Positions 1 through 13,889 of a stretch of 64,000 bases of DNA are shown here, piece by piece (position 1 is the stretch's first letter; each line of letters begins with the position of its first letter). The stretch is from Schistocephalus solidus (Eukaryota > Platyhelminthes > Cestoda > Diphyllobothriidea > Diphyllobothriidae), in the NCBI GenBank assembly GCA_017591395.1, contig WEDG01005400.1:1-64000 (forward strand). Direction: 5' to 3'. The notes under the pieces were generated by a model. It was given only the letters and a program-made list of their open reading frames with translations, made no database searches and had not been told where the DNA came from. The translations under genes were made by a program, and so were the position numbers.

Positions 1-2559
1 GTTCAATTGGGAAGTCTTAAGACGTTCACCCACAGTTGGCCCAAACTGTAGTGAGTACTGCTGATGCACGGAAATAAGCAAAGGAGAGGAAGCTGAACAA
101 TATGAAAAGCATTATTCTGCTGAATTTGGTCTCCTAGTGAGAAAGTAAAAAAACTAACTTTGAATCCAGAAGCGATTTCAAATTCACGCAAATTTTTTTA
201 GCCCAACACCGAACTGGAAATTATATCAATGGCTTGGGAGGGTCCTGCAATGCAAACAATACCACTTTACGCAGAGTGCATAGCAATCGCCGCTAAAATA
301 ACATATCCTTGCGTATATCTGCTGGCAACGCTTGCATATAATCTGCAGAACTAGAAGAACGTCGATGTCGTGAAGAAACCCTTGGATGAGAATTTTAGGA
401 TGAAGTTTAATAGTATATTATTTCATTGGCATGAAGGAAATTCATTTCAGCAGGCTAAAGGTGTTGTGCTATTGTAAAAATTGCACAAAACTGGTGGCTA
501 CATATGTGACTGCATAAAATGTAATGGATCGTTTCGAGCCATAAAATGGTTTTTAAAACTGTGCATCCAGTGCAAAAGAATTTTGGACGGAATGTTTCGG
601 TCCAATATGCAATTTAAAACTGCATCTTCAATAATAAAAGCTATATTAAAATACTTCAATTGTTTTGTGCTAATCGGTAGCTAATTTGAAGCCCTGAAAT
701 GGGGCCAATATGAACCAAGCATTTTAGAAGAACCTCTTTAAATGTGGTTTTCTTGTAAACCTCATAAACAATTTCAGCATCCATTGGGGAACTACAAAAT
801 GGCCCAATTTTGACGGCTTTAACTTGAAAATGGTTTAAATACCTGCGCATTCTTGGACAAAATAGTTTAGCAAAATGCTTGTTTAAGAGTCGATATCTAA
901 ACAGAGGATATACATCTGGTAAATGGCAATCGCAGCACTTTCACACTTTTTGACAACTGCATTACAGAATAAGGTCACTCAAAAATAGATAGAAGATCGT
1001 TTTACGCAGAATAAAATTGCGTTAATTCACCACAGCGTAAAGGCGCACGTCAACCAAAACTTCTAAACCATCTACCCTGCAGCTAGCAATGATCAAAATG
1101 TAGCCATGTATGAGGTGTTAGTGAACTCAATATTACTTCACAAACGCCAAAATCAATTTTTCCGTGAATTCTTAATAATTTTCGGCCTGTAACATAATGC
1201 TTCTTTTTTAAGAAGCGGCTGCACAACACATATGTGGCCTCATATGAAAGGTGGCATTGTGGCAAATTCCAGATGATTACCTGTTTCGGTATCCTAAATC
1301 TAAACCACTAAACCCGAAAATTAAGCCCTAATGTATAACCTCAGCTCCTTCAAGGTTGGCGCATAAAAACCTGTAATACGGGATAATAAGTAATCATTTG
1401 GTTTTCCAAAAATATTGTAGCCCATAATAAATGCACTGAATGCTCTAGTTTTTATGCTCTTTTAAACAGAATAAACTTATTCTCTCAGCATGTCTTAGTG
1501 CTGCATGTCTCTTCTTGCAGGATATTGTGACACTTAATGCACATAACCCAGCCAGATAGTACAAGCTGCAAGAAATGCAAAAATGTGAAATCCAATGTAG
1601 AGATATATAATTCCCGCTGCAAGTCCGTGCAAAGGTTGCCCCTTTTAGCGAGCTGAAGACAAGTGTCAAAACGAAGTTGGTAATAAGCAAAATGAATGTT
1701 TGCGTTATGCAGGAGCCGAGAAGGAATTAAATTCTCCAGTTTTACCCTTCCCAAAGTATGTCATTCCAACCAGATCCCTGGCAATCTTGGGCATGATCTC
1801 AATAACGGACATATTCCTAAAATGACATAAATTCTTGCGGACATGGACGCAACATATCAGGATAAATAACGAAGACTACATCTTATTTTTTTTTTACCTT
1901 GACGATGTACCATTTCGTGAAATGCCTGCTGCTTTCACAGTCACAGATACTCACATAGTTTGAGCGTGATGGATGTTCCATAACGTCCCTACTTGGAATA
2001 AACCATATGCTAGCAAAATAAAAATTCTAAATTCATTAGTTGTGGGAAAAATTTCTAGAATATGTCAGAACATTTCGATGTACTTGCAGAACTGCCCATC
2101 CGTGAGGTTGCTGAGGTACATTGAATGTGTCACAATCCCAAATAAGTTTTTTTTATTTTACTTGAAAGGACAACGGTCTTCATATTGCTACTAATACATG
2201 CATTACTTTCCGTTACTTCTGCTGCTTCCAAAGATTCATCGCAATTAAAGCCAAATGCGAAATAAAATTATTTTTGAATCCATAGGAGAGCTCACGTATT
2301 TTAAATACAGTAATCCTACGGCACATCGTGGTTTGGTTTATAGAGCATATGATACTTGGTCGTTTTTCGTAAAGTATACAATCAGCGCAATATCGATAAT
2401 TAAAAGGATTCTTATATGTGCATTATTCTTTTAAGTTTATTTATGGTTGAGCAGTACACAATTAAAAAAAACATGAAATGTTGATAAAATTGAGGGTATG
2501 ATTTATAAGGTCTGTAAATTGAATGCTTCTTCTTTTGAACTGCTTCCTGGAACTCGCTT
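1..2559. other. AT-rich intergenic stretch
   Basis: I see no gene, RNA or recognisable repeat here. The open frames are all under 90 codons, lack family motifs and have no convincing splice context, which is what AT-rich sequence gives by chance. Confidence 0.5.
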
Positions 2560-3110
2560 GTTCACTTCTATCGGCAGTGTATAAAGGGTTTATTAGACTT
2601 CGTCAGAAAATTAAGTTGTACACGTGAATCTTCAAGATGTTGACTCAAACCCATCGTCAGACGGAGGAGTTTGCGTGACAGTGATATTCTACATGGTGCA
2701 GAATGGAGAAGCGGCTCTTGTTAGGTCATGGGCACAAGTAAGTGAGCCGGACACGCAGAAATTCGTAATAGGCGTAATAAGCTGGTCGTGTTAGTGCCAG
2801 GTCTCGAGGAATTCTCGCGCCTGTTTAGTGTTAGGCATTGCAATCACCTCGTTTCTGCCCAATTAAAGCGATAATTGAACTATAGGGCATGCAAAAACAC
2901 GAATGCCAAAGGGCCATGCCTGCCAGTAGCTCTTTTATGTTATTCACTGGGAATCCAATGACGTTTGCTTTTATGACCAACGTAAGCACAAGAGCGGTTT
3001 GCACAGGGAATTTGGAATTTCACATTGATTTGCAGCTCTTGCCTATTGAAATTTTTGTCAGGTTTACATTGCGCACAGGATCGACGCCGGCCCGTGAACA
3101 ATGAAGATGC
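2560..3110 (-). mobile_element. Penelope-like retroelement, C-terminal fragment
   Basis: On the minus strand two short blocks match the end of flatworm Penelope-like polyproteins, after the GIY-YIG endonuclease. The first reads FNYRFNWAET (about 2877-2848). The second reads EVIAMPNTKQAREFLETWH (about 2850-2795) and is one frame away, as if a single G were missing between them. Family members carry FNWDGTEVVAMANTK-REFLEAWH-like wording here, from memory. Downstream, to about 2560, the sequence still reads like the element's tail, including DDGFEST. The fragment is full of stops and is dead. It lies in the same orientation as the RT fragment beginning at 3480, but the 370 bases between them show no element motif, so I cannot say whether they are one insertion or two. 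Confidence 0.6.
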
Positions 3111-3479
3111 TCAAACAGTTTACTTGTCAATGATATCTTTTGAAACATTACCGTAGTATCGAAATTTCAAGAAGTTATTTATGTATAAGGCTTCAGGGAA
3201 TTTTAAATATTGAAAGGGTCTTGGAGCGTCAACTGTGCTATTTTTAAAGGGTGTTCTGTACATCCTGAATTGTAATTGCTCCTCATTTATTTTCCAATCC
3301 ACAATCTGACCAGTATTTTTCAAAACGAATAACTAAATAGTTTTTGTATCCTCGACAACAATGAAATTTTTTTATTTTCACCTCACCTATTAAGATGCAT
3401 GTATTATTAAACATACTGTTAAATGACGTGATCGAAGTTAACATTGAATACCGCATTCCTTCACTGGCATGCGGAAAAA
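3111..3479. other. Unassigned spacer between two Penelope-like fragments
   Basis: AT-rich. A 67-codon minus-strand frame (3323-3120) is open but has no recognisable motif. The GIY-YIG core expected here, if the flanking fragments were one element, is not visible. Confidence 0.35.
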
Positions 3480-4860
3480 AGTGTTTTAGGAGGTATAAAG
3501 TATTGCAGGCTATTTCACCGCTGGGAAAGCAGTAGTTATACCAGTCCTTAGACGTTGGCTTACAAATTCGCTTGCTGTGTCTCCTAGCAAAGTAAGTCTT
3601 ATAAATAAGTCTTTCTTTTGTGTATTGACGATGATAGTTTCTGTGGTATGCTCCTTTATATTCTGGAGGATGAATCTCTCCGGATAATAGTTCTCGCAGT
3701 ATGTATTTTGTAGCTGTAGGAGCTGTGCTTCAGCAGATTCTGGAGAGCAGATGCGTTAAATTCTGTCCACAAATCGCTAAACTAACTTGCGTTTTAGATT
3801 TTTGGGACCAAACTGTTTACATTTATGCATTGTCTCCTTAAGGTTTTATTTCGGAATATTTAAAGTTGAAAAGAACCAATGTATGTGCATAAGGACATCG
3901 AAGAACGCGATTTCGTCGTTCAATGCAGTCTCTGCAACCAACTTTTAATTAAGGGAATGCATTTTTAAAATTTTGAACCGAGTAGTACTGCTTGTCAGAC
4001 AAAAAATGTAATCTAGGTAAAAAGCACAGAAATCAAGATCATAGCCAGTATTCTTGCGACTTCTTTGCTCGACCTTGTCAATGAGGACGTTTTTGAGAAA
4101 TGGTCTGAGCTGTAAGCCCACTGCCACCCCGTCCTTTTTCCCGTAAAGTGTGTCATTGCCGAGAAACTGGTCATTTTGTTTGCATCGTGTCAGGAGTTCT
4201 TTAAGGGTCTCAAATGAGATGCCAAGCCGGTAGTTTTTTTCCCGTATAAAGTCACATAAGTAGGTTATCTTTTCTACTATGAAATAGTTGGTAAATTGTG
4301 AGGATACATCTAATAAAGGAACCTTAAGTTCGCTCCCTTAATATTCTTCACCACCTCAACTAATTCAAAGGTGTTAGTTAAAATTTGCATCAGCTTTGAA
4401 ATTTCTACCAACCGTTTTGCGATGGTGTGATAGGGTTTATTCCTCATTTTCGGAATTGGAAGAAGGATTTGAACTTGTGTGTGAATCTACAGAAGGCCGT
4501 AAATTCTGGTTTTCATGGTTACAACGGGTCATAATTCTTTAAAATATTTGACAGACAAAAGCCTTTCTTTGTGGAGACATTGAGGCGTTTTTGTCAACTG
4601 ATATTCAACGGCCTCATTCCTATCCCTAACTTTTTTGGATTTGGAGAACCTTTTCGATCCAATATGATTTCTGCTATTTTTGCAATATAGTCGTTCATAT
4701 CCATTAGTACTGTTCCTGAGAGCTTGTTTGGTTTTGGTAACACGATGTTTCATTTTGCCAAAGCTCTCTGAAAGTTTTGAGATGTGCCATCATCAAGGAC
4801 CCTTGTTCCTTGAAGCCTTCCATAAAAACTTGTGACCGCCGTTTATCTGACTTGATTAAA
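3480..4860 (-). mobile_element. Penelope-like retroelement, reverse transcriptase fragment
   Basis: Minus-strand frames can be strung together into a Penelope-type reverse transcriptase. From N to C: NIVLPKPNKLSGTVLMD (about 4760-4690), the finger motif RIYGLLKIH (near 4500), PYHTIAKRLVEI (about 4440), LDVSSQFTN (about 4310), ETLKELLTRC then YGKKDGVAVGLQLRPFL (about 4150-4090), and LDYIFCL (about 4020-3997) in place of the catalytic YVDDIFCL. A post-RT block KKDLFIRLTLLGDTASEFV follows near 3620-3560. The GSPLGP motif has become GLQLRP and the first catalytic Asp is Tyr, so the enzyme is inactive. Several stops and frame changes show an old copy. The assignment to the Penelope clade rests on the order of motifs as remembered; a non-LTR assignment is unlikely. 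Confidence 0.72.
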
Positions 4861-5700
4861 GATCATCAACTTCGCTAAACTCTTATGGTTTTTATTGGTA
4901 GTCTGGATAAATAGCCACTCAAACTGGATTACGAACTCTAATCGTCTGTGCGTCCACCATGCAATGCACAAATTAGGACTGAAATTAGTACTTCTATGAG
5001 AATTTTGTGAAGACGTACCGAAGAAGGATTATGAACGTACCTCTCAGGATCGTTTAAAAGGACAGTCTGAACTTTCACTTGTTGAACACTTCGAAGGAGC
5101 TTAGTCCACTGGCCTCGATTTTCTTTTTACAGACTGTGTCACATATTCTGCATAAGCCACACTCTCCAGACTTCTCTACGTTCGGGGACCGAAGTTTTCT
5201 GAAAGAAATTCGCTAAAGTTCCTCAATTCCCTGCCAACTGTCGCAAGATGACTTTTTGCAGGTTGTCTTAGTGGTGCTATGGTGTCGGCTATGTAGTTCC
5301 TTCAGTTTCTAGTATTGTCTCGGATATTCACAACGAGCAATTCATCCTGATATGTCTTTGGTCATCACGTTTTCCTGCGCAAGCCTTGTGCCAAACTTCA
5401 GGCACTCATCAAGTTCCTTTAAAATTGGTAGTTCTTTGGATTGTCTTAGTTCTGCAAAGAATCCTTTTCCTTTAAGGCAGCCCAGGCTTATATGTAGTAT
5501 TGGATGATGGTTCCTATTCTCGTGTCCTACAATAGCTCTAATGCTGGCGTTGGACTGTGAACTTCCCAGTCGTTTATGGACTCACTCGCTGATCCAGTTA
5601 TCTCGTTGATGTCAGGAATCACAGAGAACGGCTTTATCAGATGAAGGCATCTCACATTTTTTTATATGATAAAAAGAGTTTACTGCTTAATACCCAACTT
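4861..5700 (-). mobile_element. Possible upstream Penelope-like fragment, Cys-rich linker
   Basis: Base composition is less AT-rich here, and the minus strand contains the reading SGECGLCRICDTVCKKK (about 5180-5125). That resembles the Cys-rich linker between the RT and endonuclease of some Penelope-like elements. Further upstream are readings such as LKELDECLKFGTRL without a known match. This could be part of another copy lying head-to-tail with the RT fragment, or unrelated old coding sequence. Confidence 0.25.
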
Positions 5701-8700
5701 CCCTACGGAAACGACAAAATGGTTGTCACACACGAATGAGCTTGTTCTGTCTCCTTAGTTTAGGACATGAAAATTTACATGCTATAGTTTTCGTTTGTTT
5801 AGCAGCAAGGAAAGAGCTAAACTGACTTTTCCTGGAATCATACTTCCAACGGCTTTTGTCCTTGGACCGAGCGTTTCTGCTTTTGGGTCAGTTTTGGTAG
5901 TCCAGAAAGTGCATACAAAAAATATTTCCTCTGGCAAATAAGGTCACTCCAAATGGCCAATGTTGGGAAAAATAACATTTGGAATTTAATCCATAATAAC
6001 CACTTATCATTTATAAAAATATTTAAACAAAAATTGGTACCCTTACTGATTCGTGCTTATCCATCCGAACAGTTTTAAACTTATAAACCTTATTTTGTAG
6101 GCCAAAGAGACCAGTAAAATCTCCTATTAGATGTTTTTACTGCAAATGCCAACATGAAATTATTTAAGTGGCCAAAAATAATTTATGAGGCATTACAAAA
6201 CATCCTGAGCACTAGCTTACCAGCAAGCCAAAATGACGAAAACACACTTTTTTTCACAAATAATGCTCTTGCATTTCTGTTTCTGGTGTACTTCATAGTC
6301 AAATTAAGACGCATTGCCTGGATATGAAATAAGCGAAATTTTACTAAACCGTCAACTACGGGGAATAAAGGGTGACTCTAGAAGTGGCTACATTTAAAAA
6401 AGAATGTTCATTGTGCCTCCGTTATAAATTAATTAAAGTTGGATGGGTGGGCGTCCCTCTATTACACTAACAGACCTACAGGACAGCGAGCCAGCCACCC
6501 ACAAGTTAGGATTTTTTGTACTTGTAACCCTAACGTCGTGGTTAATGCTACATGGTTACCAATATTTTGGTTATTTATGACTGGCTGCTGATGGACGATA
6601 AGCGACATGGGTTATTGCAGTTTCCGAAAATCGTGTTGTTTCTTATTTTGAATTTACGTGTATAAATCGAATATGTTGTCGGTGCCTTATATCCTGCAAA
6701 CTCAACAAAATCGCGAAAGGTTTTAATCGAGAACAAATGGTAATTTTATTAGGGTTGTAAGATTAAGTATATTGCAGCATAATTTAAAATGATATTTCAG
6801 AATGGATGAAAGGATGGGTATTTAACAGAAGTTTCTAACGATGACTGAACACTAACATCTTGTGTGGTTTTAGTTGCATTTTGATACTTTTAGGAATTAA
6901 ATTAAAAAATAAAGACCACAGAATCAAAGAAAATTGTCTTTCACTCTTGAGGAAAATTAAAAACTCATCTAAAAGATATAAACAAAGGTGGTGCGTGTTG
7001 CACTGCAAAAGTTTTCTTATTCCTTAATTATGCTGAGACTGATCTGTCAGTTTAAGTTGGCGTTAAGGTTTTACATTTTTTTATGCAACTGAGAAGAAAG
7101 CCCTGCCTGCTCATATGATTCTTAAATTAATGTGACCCGTTCCGTTTACTTTCTGGGGGTTATTATTAAACAAGCAGCTCAGTCTAATTAAAATGGACAC
7201 ATTTAATAGCTCACACTTATTAAATTTTTCAACCAAATAATAGGCATTCACCGAGTGAAAAATTAGGAAAAGGGCAATTTGCTAGCGAATGAGCATAATA
7301 CAAATACTTTGGTTTATTTTGCCAAAAAAATATCTTTGAATTTGAAAGGATAAAAAACTAATAAAAAATGAACCCTTCTTAAGTGGTGACGTTTCGATTA
7401 CCTGTTGTTTCATGAAAAAGACAAATAGACTTTCAAGAAAATACGACCTCTATGGTTGTCTGAAATATCTTGAGAATATGATCTAATCTGAACTAGGATG
7501 TTCATATCAAATTAATTCAGTTTTATCATACGCTTCAAAATCTTCCTGTCAGTTTTGACCTATTCTGAATCACTGTTTACAGTGCTATCGGGAAGGAGAA
7601 CTGGGAAATGTTGTTTTATGGTGTAAATGCATAAGAATTAGACTAATGTACGCCACTGGCCATTTTTAGATTGTACTTGATGTATACGAGTCCATGGCTC
7701 AAATTAAAATGTTTTAAATTTAGGTAATGTAGATAAGAGTTCACTAAACTAAGGTTTCTGGTTGACCTAGTTACAATTTATCTGCCTCATGCTTAGCAAA
7801 CCTAGAAGTCCAAAACATGTAGCCTTGATAATCATATTTAATTTTTTTGGGAGGTGCATGTTCAGGCGCATAACTTTTCACGCCCCATTTCTTCAATATA
7901 CTTTACTTTGAAACCAATTGCCATGCATTATACTGAGCTAATGAAGAACCGTTGATTTTTCGACTTAATGTTCTGGACATCCAACTTTCATCTTAAAATC
8001 GTTGGAGTTAGTTACCCATGTGTCAAATGCTCTGGCATCCTGTTGTTCGAATACACAATATTTTGGCAATCAGAAAATGCATTATTTAGTAAAATTAATT
8101 ACTGAAATAGAACATGTTTTTCTATTGAATTTCGTTGCCAATCTAAATGCAAATATTTTACATAGAAAGTGTTGACGGTATTACCTACCCTTCGATTAAT
8201 TTGCATCGGGCCAGCATATTTATACGAGAAAATGGTAGAAGCCTAATGCTTTGCAGCAAATTTTGTCTATGCACACAAGAACGGCCTCATCAAACTGAAG
8301 ATCTTCGCTTTGCTGGAATCTGCTGACTCAGTGACTTGGAGTAGTATGATGGAACCTTAAATTTTACACGGAAATTTTCGTTGAGGTTTGCACGATGCCT
8401 GGAATTAACAATGCTTGTGAGAATGCGTGGCTTCTATTCTTAACATCTCATTTAATTAGCCATAGCGGTAGGTGTTTCTTTGTGCTCTTGGATAGGCAGT
8501 GGTTCGTACTTCAAAGAATTCTTGCCCTCTCAGGAGCAATTACGTAAGTAAATACGCAAAGATGTGGTCTGTGGTAGTAAAACCGTAAGCAAAATAAAGA
8601 TTTTACTTCTTTAGAAGCAAGTCCCATTTTCTCTTAAATATCTACTCGAAGACGGGAGACCTTTCGTTTTCGCAGACGTTTATTGTAATGATATTTCGCA

Positions 8701-10939
8701 TGATCGTATCTACTAACTTAAGCACCTTATGCGGTGTAAAACGCAAGCCGCTATATGGTCACTTCCTAATGGCATGGAGGAATATATGGTTAGATTTATT
8801 AAAGGCAGCCTGGAATCTGAAAGCCTTATGCTCAATGTTAACGCAGATCAGCCTTAAAATTATTTGAAAATACAGAAAAACGTTTGACTTCTAAATAAAC
8901 CCTCATTTCGAAAACCAAGTTTATGAAAGGCGCGTTTAGTATCAATCAAACAGAATAAGAAAAAAATTTTTCTGCAGTTTTCTATTTAAAATATTTAAAA
9001 ATATAAGTGTTTTGAGAATCTATAAGCATATGCATGCTATTTTAGTTATCATAAATTACCCTATATAGTTTTCGCAGTTGACCAAGAAGACATAAATTCT
9101 AAAGACGTTTGCTTAGCTTGATTGAAAGGTATTGAAAAGTTTTTGATAAGATACTAAATATTGCAATTGAAATTAGGTATACCTTACTGATTCTGAATGC
9201 ATTTCAGAAATTCCGTTAAAGTTCCAAAACATCAGTCACTGGTTGTACAATAGTTCTCTGTCAAAAGATACATTTATTTTACCGGCAGAATTTTAGGTTT
9301 TGTGTCCTAAAAAATTCTAACTAGCTTCCTAGAGACGCAAAATATTCGAAAAAATGAATTATTGGCTGACTGCGATGGTTACGGCATAACAAGGACAATT
9401 GAGAAATTCCGAACAACTGTAGAACCCTTTCCGAATTTCAGCTCTGCGTGCAGTACCTAGGAAGATCAAGAAGCCTCTCAAATTTTGAAATGTTCCTCAA
9501 TGTTAAAAAAAGTCACGCAAACATACGAGAAAAGGAAGTCAATGCGCATAAACACAGAGGGTGTCCTCACGCTCAGCTGGTCTTTGTTTCTCAGTCAAAG
9601 AGTGAAAGTGTTTGAGGATAGTACTTGTGGTTAAGGAGACAAAGGTGTGCAAAAGTGTGCAATGTAGCCATTTAATTGGTAGCGGATAGTAGTTTTTACG
9701 GGCACACTGACAATTATACGCTTATATTTAGTAGCATTACCAGGTTTCTCGTGGAAGATATGTCTTTCGCTCACTATTGTGTGGTGGCATGTCTTGTTTC
9801 AAGCGTTGAAAAATAATATATCAAAAATAAATGACCAATGGATTTTTCAAATTCTTTTACAGATGAACAGGGGATATACACACTCTCGACACTACAGAAA
9901 GCTCTGCGCGAATATCAGGGAAGAGGGTTTATACTCTTGTACTTAGTTTTACCATTTTCCTAATCCTAACCCTAAAGCTACTCCACCTTAACATAAGCCC
10001 ACAAAGCCGCCTGTAATAAGGAAGCACGTAACACCCTGATCTATCCACCTTAGCTTTATGAAAAATACGACATTTATTACGGGATTTATGAAACTCTTTG
10101 AAATAATGTTGCGAGAAAACTTTAATTCAGAGTCGAAATGCTGAGCAGTAGAATTAAAATCCTGAACAAGTCCCACCATCGGGTAACTGGCAGGTCGATA
10201 CTGTCAGGCGAAACACGTTTTAAAACCCGCATGTCATCTTTTTAAGTACACTATGATACGGTTGAAAATGTTTTAATAACATTTGGTTATAAGTACAGGT
10301 AATGGCAAGGTTGAAAAATTGAACAAGACAGGATGAAAAAAGAGGTAATATGACAGAAACCACTGTTGGGATTAGTCAGGCAATTTTATTGTAAGGCGTA
10401 AGGGGCGAAACGTAGGCACACAAATCCATTTAACTCGGAGTCACCCACTCTGCATCCTCAAACTTTAAGAATATTTAAAGTGCTGGTCTTTAAAATAGAC
10501 TTTCGGTTTTTAAATTACCAATCGTGCAACATGATGTCTGCTGGCTCGGACAGTGGATTGGTGCATGGGCAACAGATGGAGAAGTCAGGTTCTCACTTGG
10601 AAGTCTATCTTGGCATCTGGGGTGAATAACTGAAAAGTGTAGATATCGTCAGCGTCCGTGATGAAGTGCCATTACAAGGACGCATGGAAACAGACCAACG
10701 TGAAATAGCCTACTCTTATTCATTGACAGTCAGTGAAAAGATGCTCTGCTGAGAACAAAATGGGGAAGATTATTTGGAGATAGACGGATATTCTATTTGT
10801 TAGAAAACTGCGAAATAAGTAACGGGCGATATGTTTGGCCAACGAGAAGCATAATCTATGGGTGTGAGTGCACGTTAACATGGCGTCAGGCGTCAAAACA
10901 CAATTTTTCAAGATAGCATTATTATCCATAAAGATTGAA
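5701..10939. other. AT-rich intergenic stretch
   Basis: I found no supported gene or element. Open frames are short and motif-free. A tiny telomere-like patch, CCTAATCCTAACCCTAA, lies at 9959-9975, too short to mean more than chance or an old repeat. Confidence 0.45.
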
Positions 10940-11290
10940 GTTAAAGGCAGCCATCAGATAAGCTCGTTCTGCATTATTCTTGGTTCAAGGTTTTGTGCTT
11001 TGCAGTCTATGGTGTCGTGGGTGAATGAAGTTGCTTAGTCAGTCGACTTGGCCATAAACGTGGAAAAGATCAATGTGTTTTTATTCTGCATCTCTTTCCA
11101 GGAGGGGGCACCACTCGAGATTTATAGGTGTCAATTTTAAAAGGTAGACAGTTTGACATAAATTGAAAACTTGAGGTGCCAAATGGACAGATTAAGGATG
11201 AGATTGTATCCGGAATCATTAATGCTCGTAGCCTTTTCTTCAACCGTAGAAAAGGCCATCAAGATTCCAATGCGCCATGCATGCGTCCGG
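10940..11290 (+). mobile_element. RTE-like LINE reverse transcriptase remnant
   Basis: Plus-strand frames read SMVSWVNEVA, a stop, then SVDLAINVEKINVF (11004-11085). In a shifted frame they then read VPNGQIKDEIVSGIINARS (about 11177-11235). This order matches the thumb side of flatworm RTE-type reverse transcriptases. There, a helix of the type VNEVAKSVGLAINVEKTKV precedes a loop of the type YLG-PNGQIKDEI-RI-AAR. The catalytic part and the endonuclease are not visible, so only a few hundred bases remain. Stops and at least one frameshift show it is a fossil. The clade label is from memory and could be a neighbouring non-LTR clade. Confidence 0.62.
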
Positions 11291-13889
11291 CCTGACCTCG
11301 CCTAAAGACTTCAGTTGATTTCCTATCTCATGAAATGTCAACCAATCTTCATAAATGTGTTGTGATTCAAAGTATTCACTATAATAAGTTTATCGTATTG
11401 AGTATCGTGCAGTATATTTTAGTCCCAGTAGGATGCCGGCTTTAGAAGGCGCTTCTTCATTGACTTATGGTGCTCTAATTAACTAAAATAAAGTTTACAG
11501 AAAACACACACAAATCATTAAATTTTTTGCATTTGTTTGCTAGCTAATTACGTCCTCTTTAAATTTTGTACTTGAAGAAAGGTAACATTTTGGTTTTAAA
11601 AAAAGGTGTCTTAATTTCTGAATAATTTTGAAGTTTACTGGCCACCACGTTTTGAATGTTATTTTCCCAAACTACATACTATATACATTCTGTGCAAAGA
11701 ATTATTACTTATTTCTCTAAGAATGAATAAGCAGCCACAAAGTCCTAATAAAGTGGTTTACTAGAATTGACTTATGTTGTGTACTTTGGATGCCACATAA
11801 ATAAATTGACGGATACGATGTTTTACTGATGAACATTTCATTGTATTTGAAAATCACAACATATTGAACAATACCATTTCTTCAATTGCAGAATTTGAAG
11901 AAAACGTAGTGTGCTATCAAACAGGTGTAATGAATAATACTGTTGTGCATGTTATCTGTAAAATATATTTGAATTTATATGATCATAGAAAATTAATAAG
12001 AAAAATTGCATACTACTTAAGTAACCAATTTGACCGATGATGATTTTCGCAAGTAGTCAGCTAGTAGCTCGTTCTAAAGTTAGCATCACATAGAAACTTA
12101 AATATCTTGGGATGAGGCTGCACGAAACTCAATACGATAACCATATATAAGTGATTTGTTTGAATTGAAAACCCATTTCATTATGTCAAAAAAATCATAA
12201 CGCACGGTCTGCTAAGCAGATGGCCAGCTTCCATAATAAGTCATTTGCTCAAAATTCCCTCCTCTGTTTAGCATAACTGCGATCTTGCGTAGGTGCTCCT
12301 GTTTACCGATGAATTTAGGCGATGGAAGCTGTGTCAATCGGGTTTCCTTCATGGATCAATAGAACTGTGTCAATACATATGCATGACTATCTTCTACTAC
12401 CTAGCGTGAACCAAATTCCATATTTAAAATGAGAGATAGTCATGTATTGTCATTACGCCTCATTAACGTTTGTTTTCACTGCTATTATTTCAGCTAATCT
12501 TCTATGTTGTGAAGTCAAATATGTAACAAGAAGTTCTTTTTATGTAGGAAAATTGCACTAACGTTTACCTCAGCCTAACATAATGACTTGGACGTTCCTC
12601 TCTGTGTTACTGATTTTTAAAAAAAAAGATCTTCAAGTAGATGTTTATTAAGGATCTTTTACTACCGCAGTGATAAAAGTTCACTCTGCGTGTACGTCTT
12701 CGCTAATAATAACATCTTATAAACACTATTATACACACTTCATAGATTTTATTTGAATTTCAAGGTCATGTTAGGGGAATTAATTCTAAAGATTCGATCA
12801 GAATTGCTCAATTGAACCTGTCCACGCCCAACAACCCTTTATGAACACTTTGGTTACCCATTCCGAGCTCTGCCACTATAACTTACGTCTGAATTTTTAA
12901 GGAAATTAATAGCAATGCAACGTCCTATTTAACGAGCTTTTTTCTTGAAAAAAACTTACGTTCTTTCCCTATTACTATCTGTCAGCCTAAAAATTTATTT
13001 ACATTGAGATTATGGCTGCTATAAGAAATACTAGTTTTAAAGATTATGTGAATGCAAATTACCGTCTTGCGGATAATGTGCACTGAGAAACATAGTAAAG
13101 CTCTTCGTTTTCTAAGATCTAATTATAAAAAGTGCATTTAACAGATAGAATTGATATAAAGCAAATTAGGCTTACATCTACGCGTCTAGTTGCACAATGA
13201 CTGTCTCACTGAGAGAAATTCCATGAAATTTATATTTGATGACGCAATATTAAAAATTAACATAATCATACAGGGATCAATCATCAAGGTGTATTTTCAG
13301 CGGTACTGAGATCGAACAAACCCACAGCTCCTTTCGCACCGTACATTTCCGTCTTAAATTTTGGCATGATTAAATATATCAAAGGTCCATTCTATAGCTT
13401 AAAGTTTGTCAGGGGTTATGCCTCACTTTATCTCCGTTCTGAGTGGAGTAATGGAAAGTGACTTTGAGTGTATTTGGGGAATACTTTCGTCTTATAACAT
13501 TATATACCTTCTCTGAAATGCATCGCATCTAACATCACAATGGCAAAAATGAAGATATTACAAAAGTTATGTCATATTTTTTCAGTATTGCTGAGATCAA
13601 ACCGAACCCCCACTACTACTTTACTGAATATATCCTGCAATTGCTAATAGTTGTCTACAATTTTGGAATAATTTAATCTTGCAAGGGCAAGTTCTGTTGA
13701 TTTTACTTTGTCAATCCATACTTCAATAAATATGTCCTGGTACAGAAAGGGTAAGATAAAACAAACCTTGGAGTAATTGTGAAGCAAAGAGGTCATCTTA
13801 TAACATATGTAAGTTTCTAGGATGTAAAATAGGATGCAAAATACTAGTGAACAATAAGACTAAAGTGCAAAATCAACAGCTCTTTCTCA
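11291..13889. other. AT-rich intergenic stretch
   Basis: No gene, RNA or repeat could be supported. The sequence is strongly AT-rich, with long A and T runs and stops in all frames. Confidence 0.45.
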
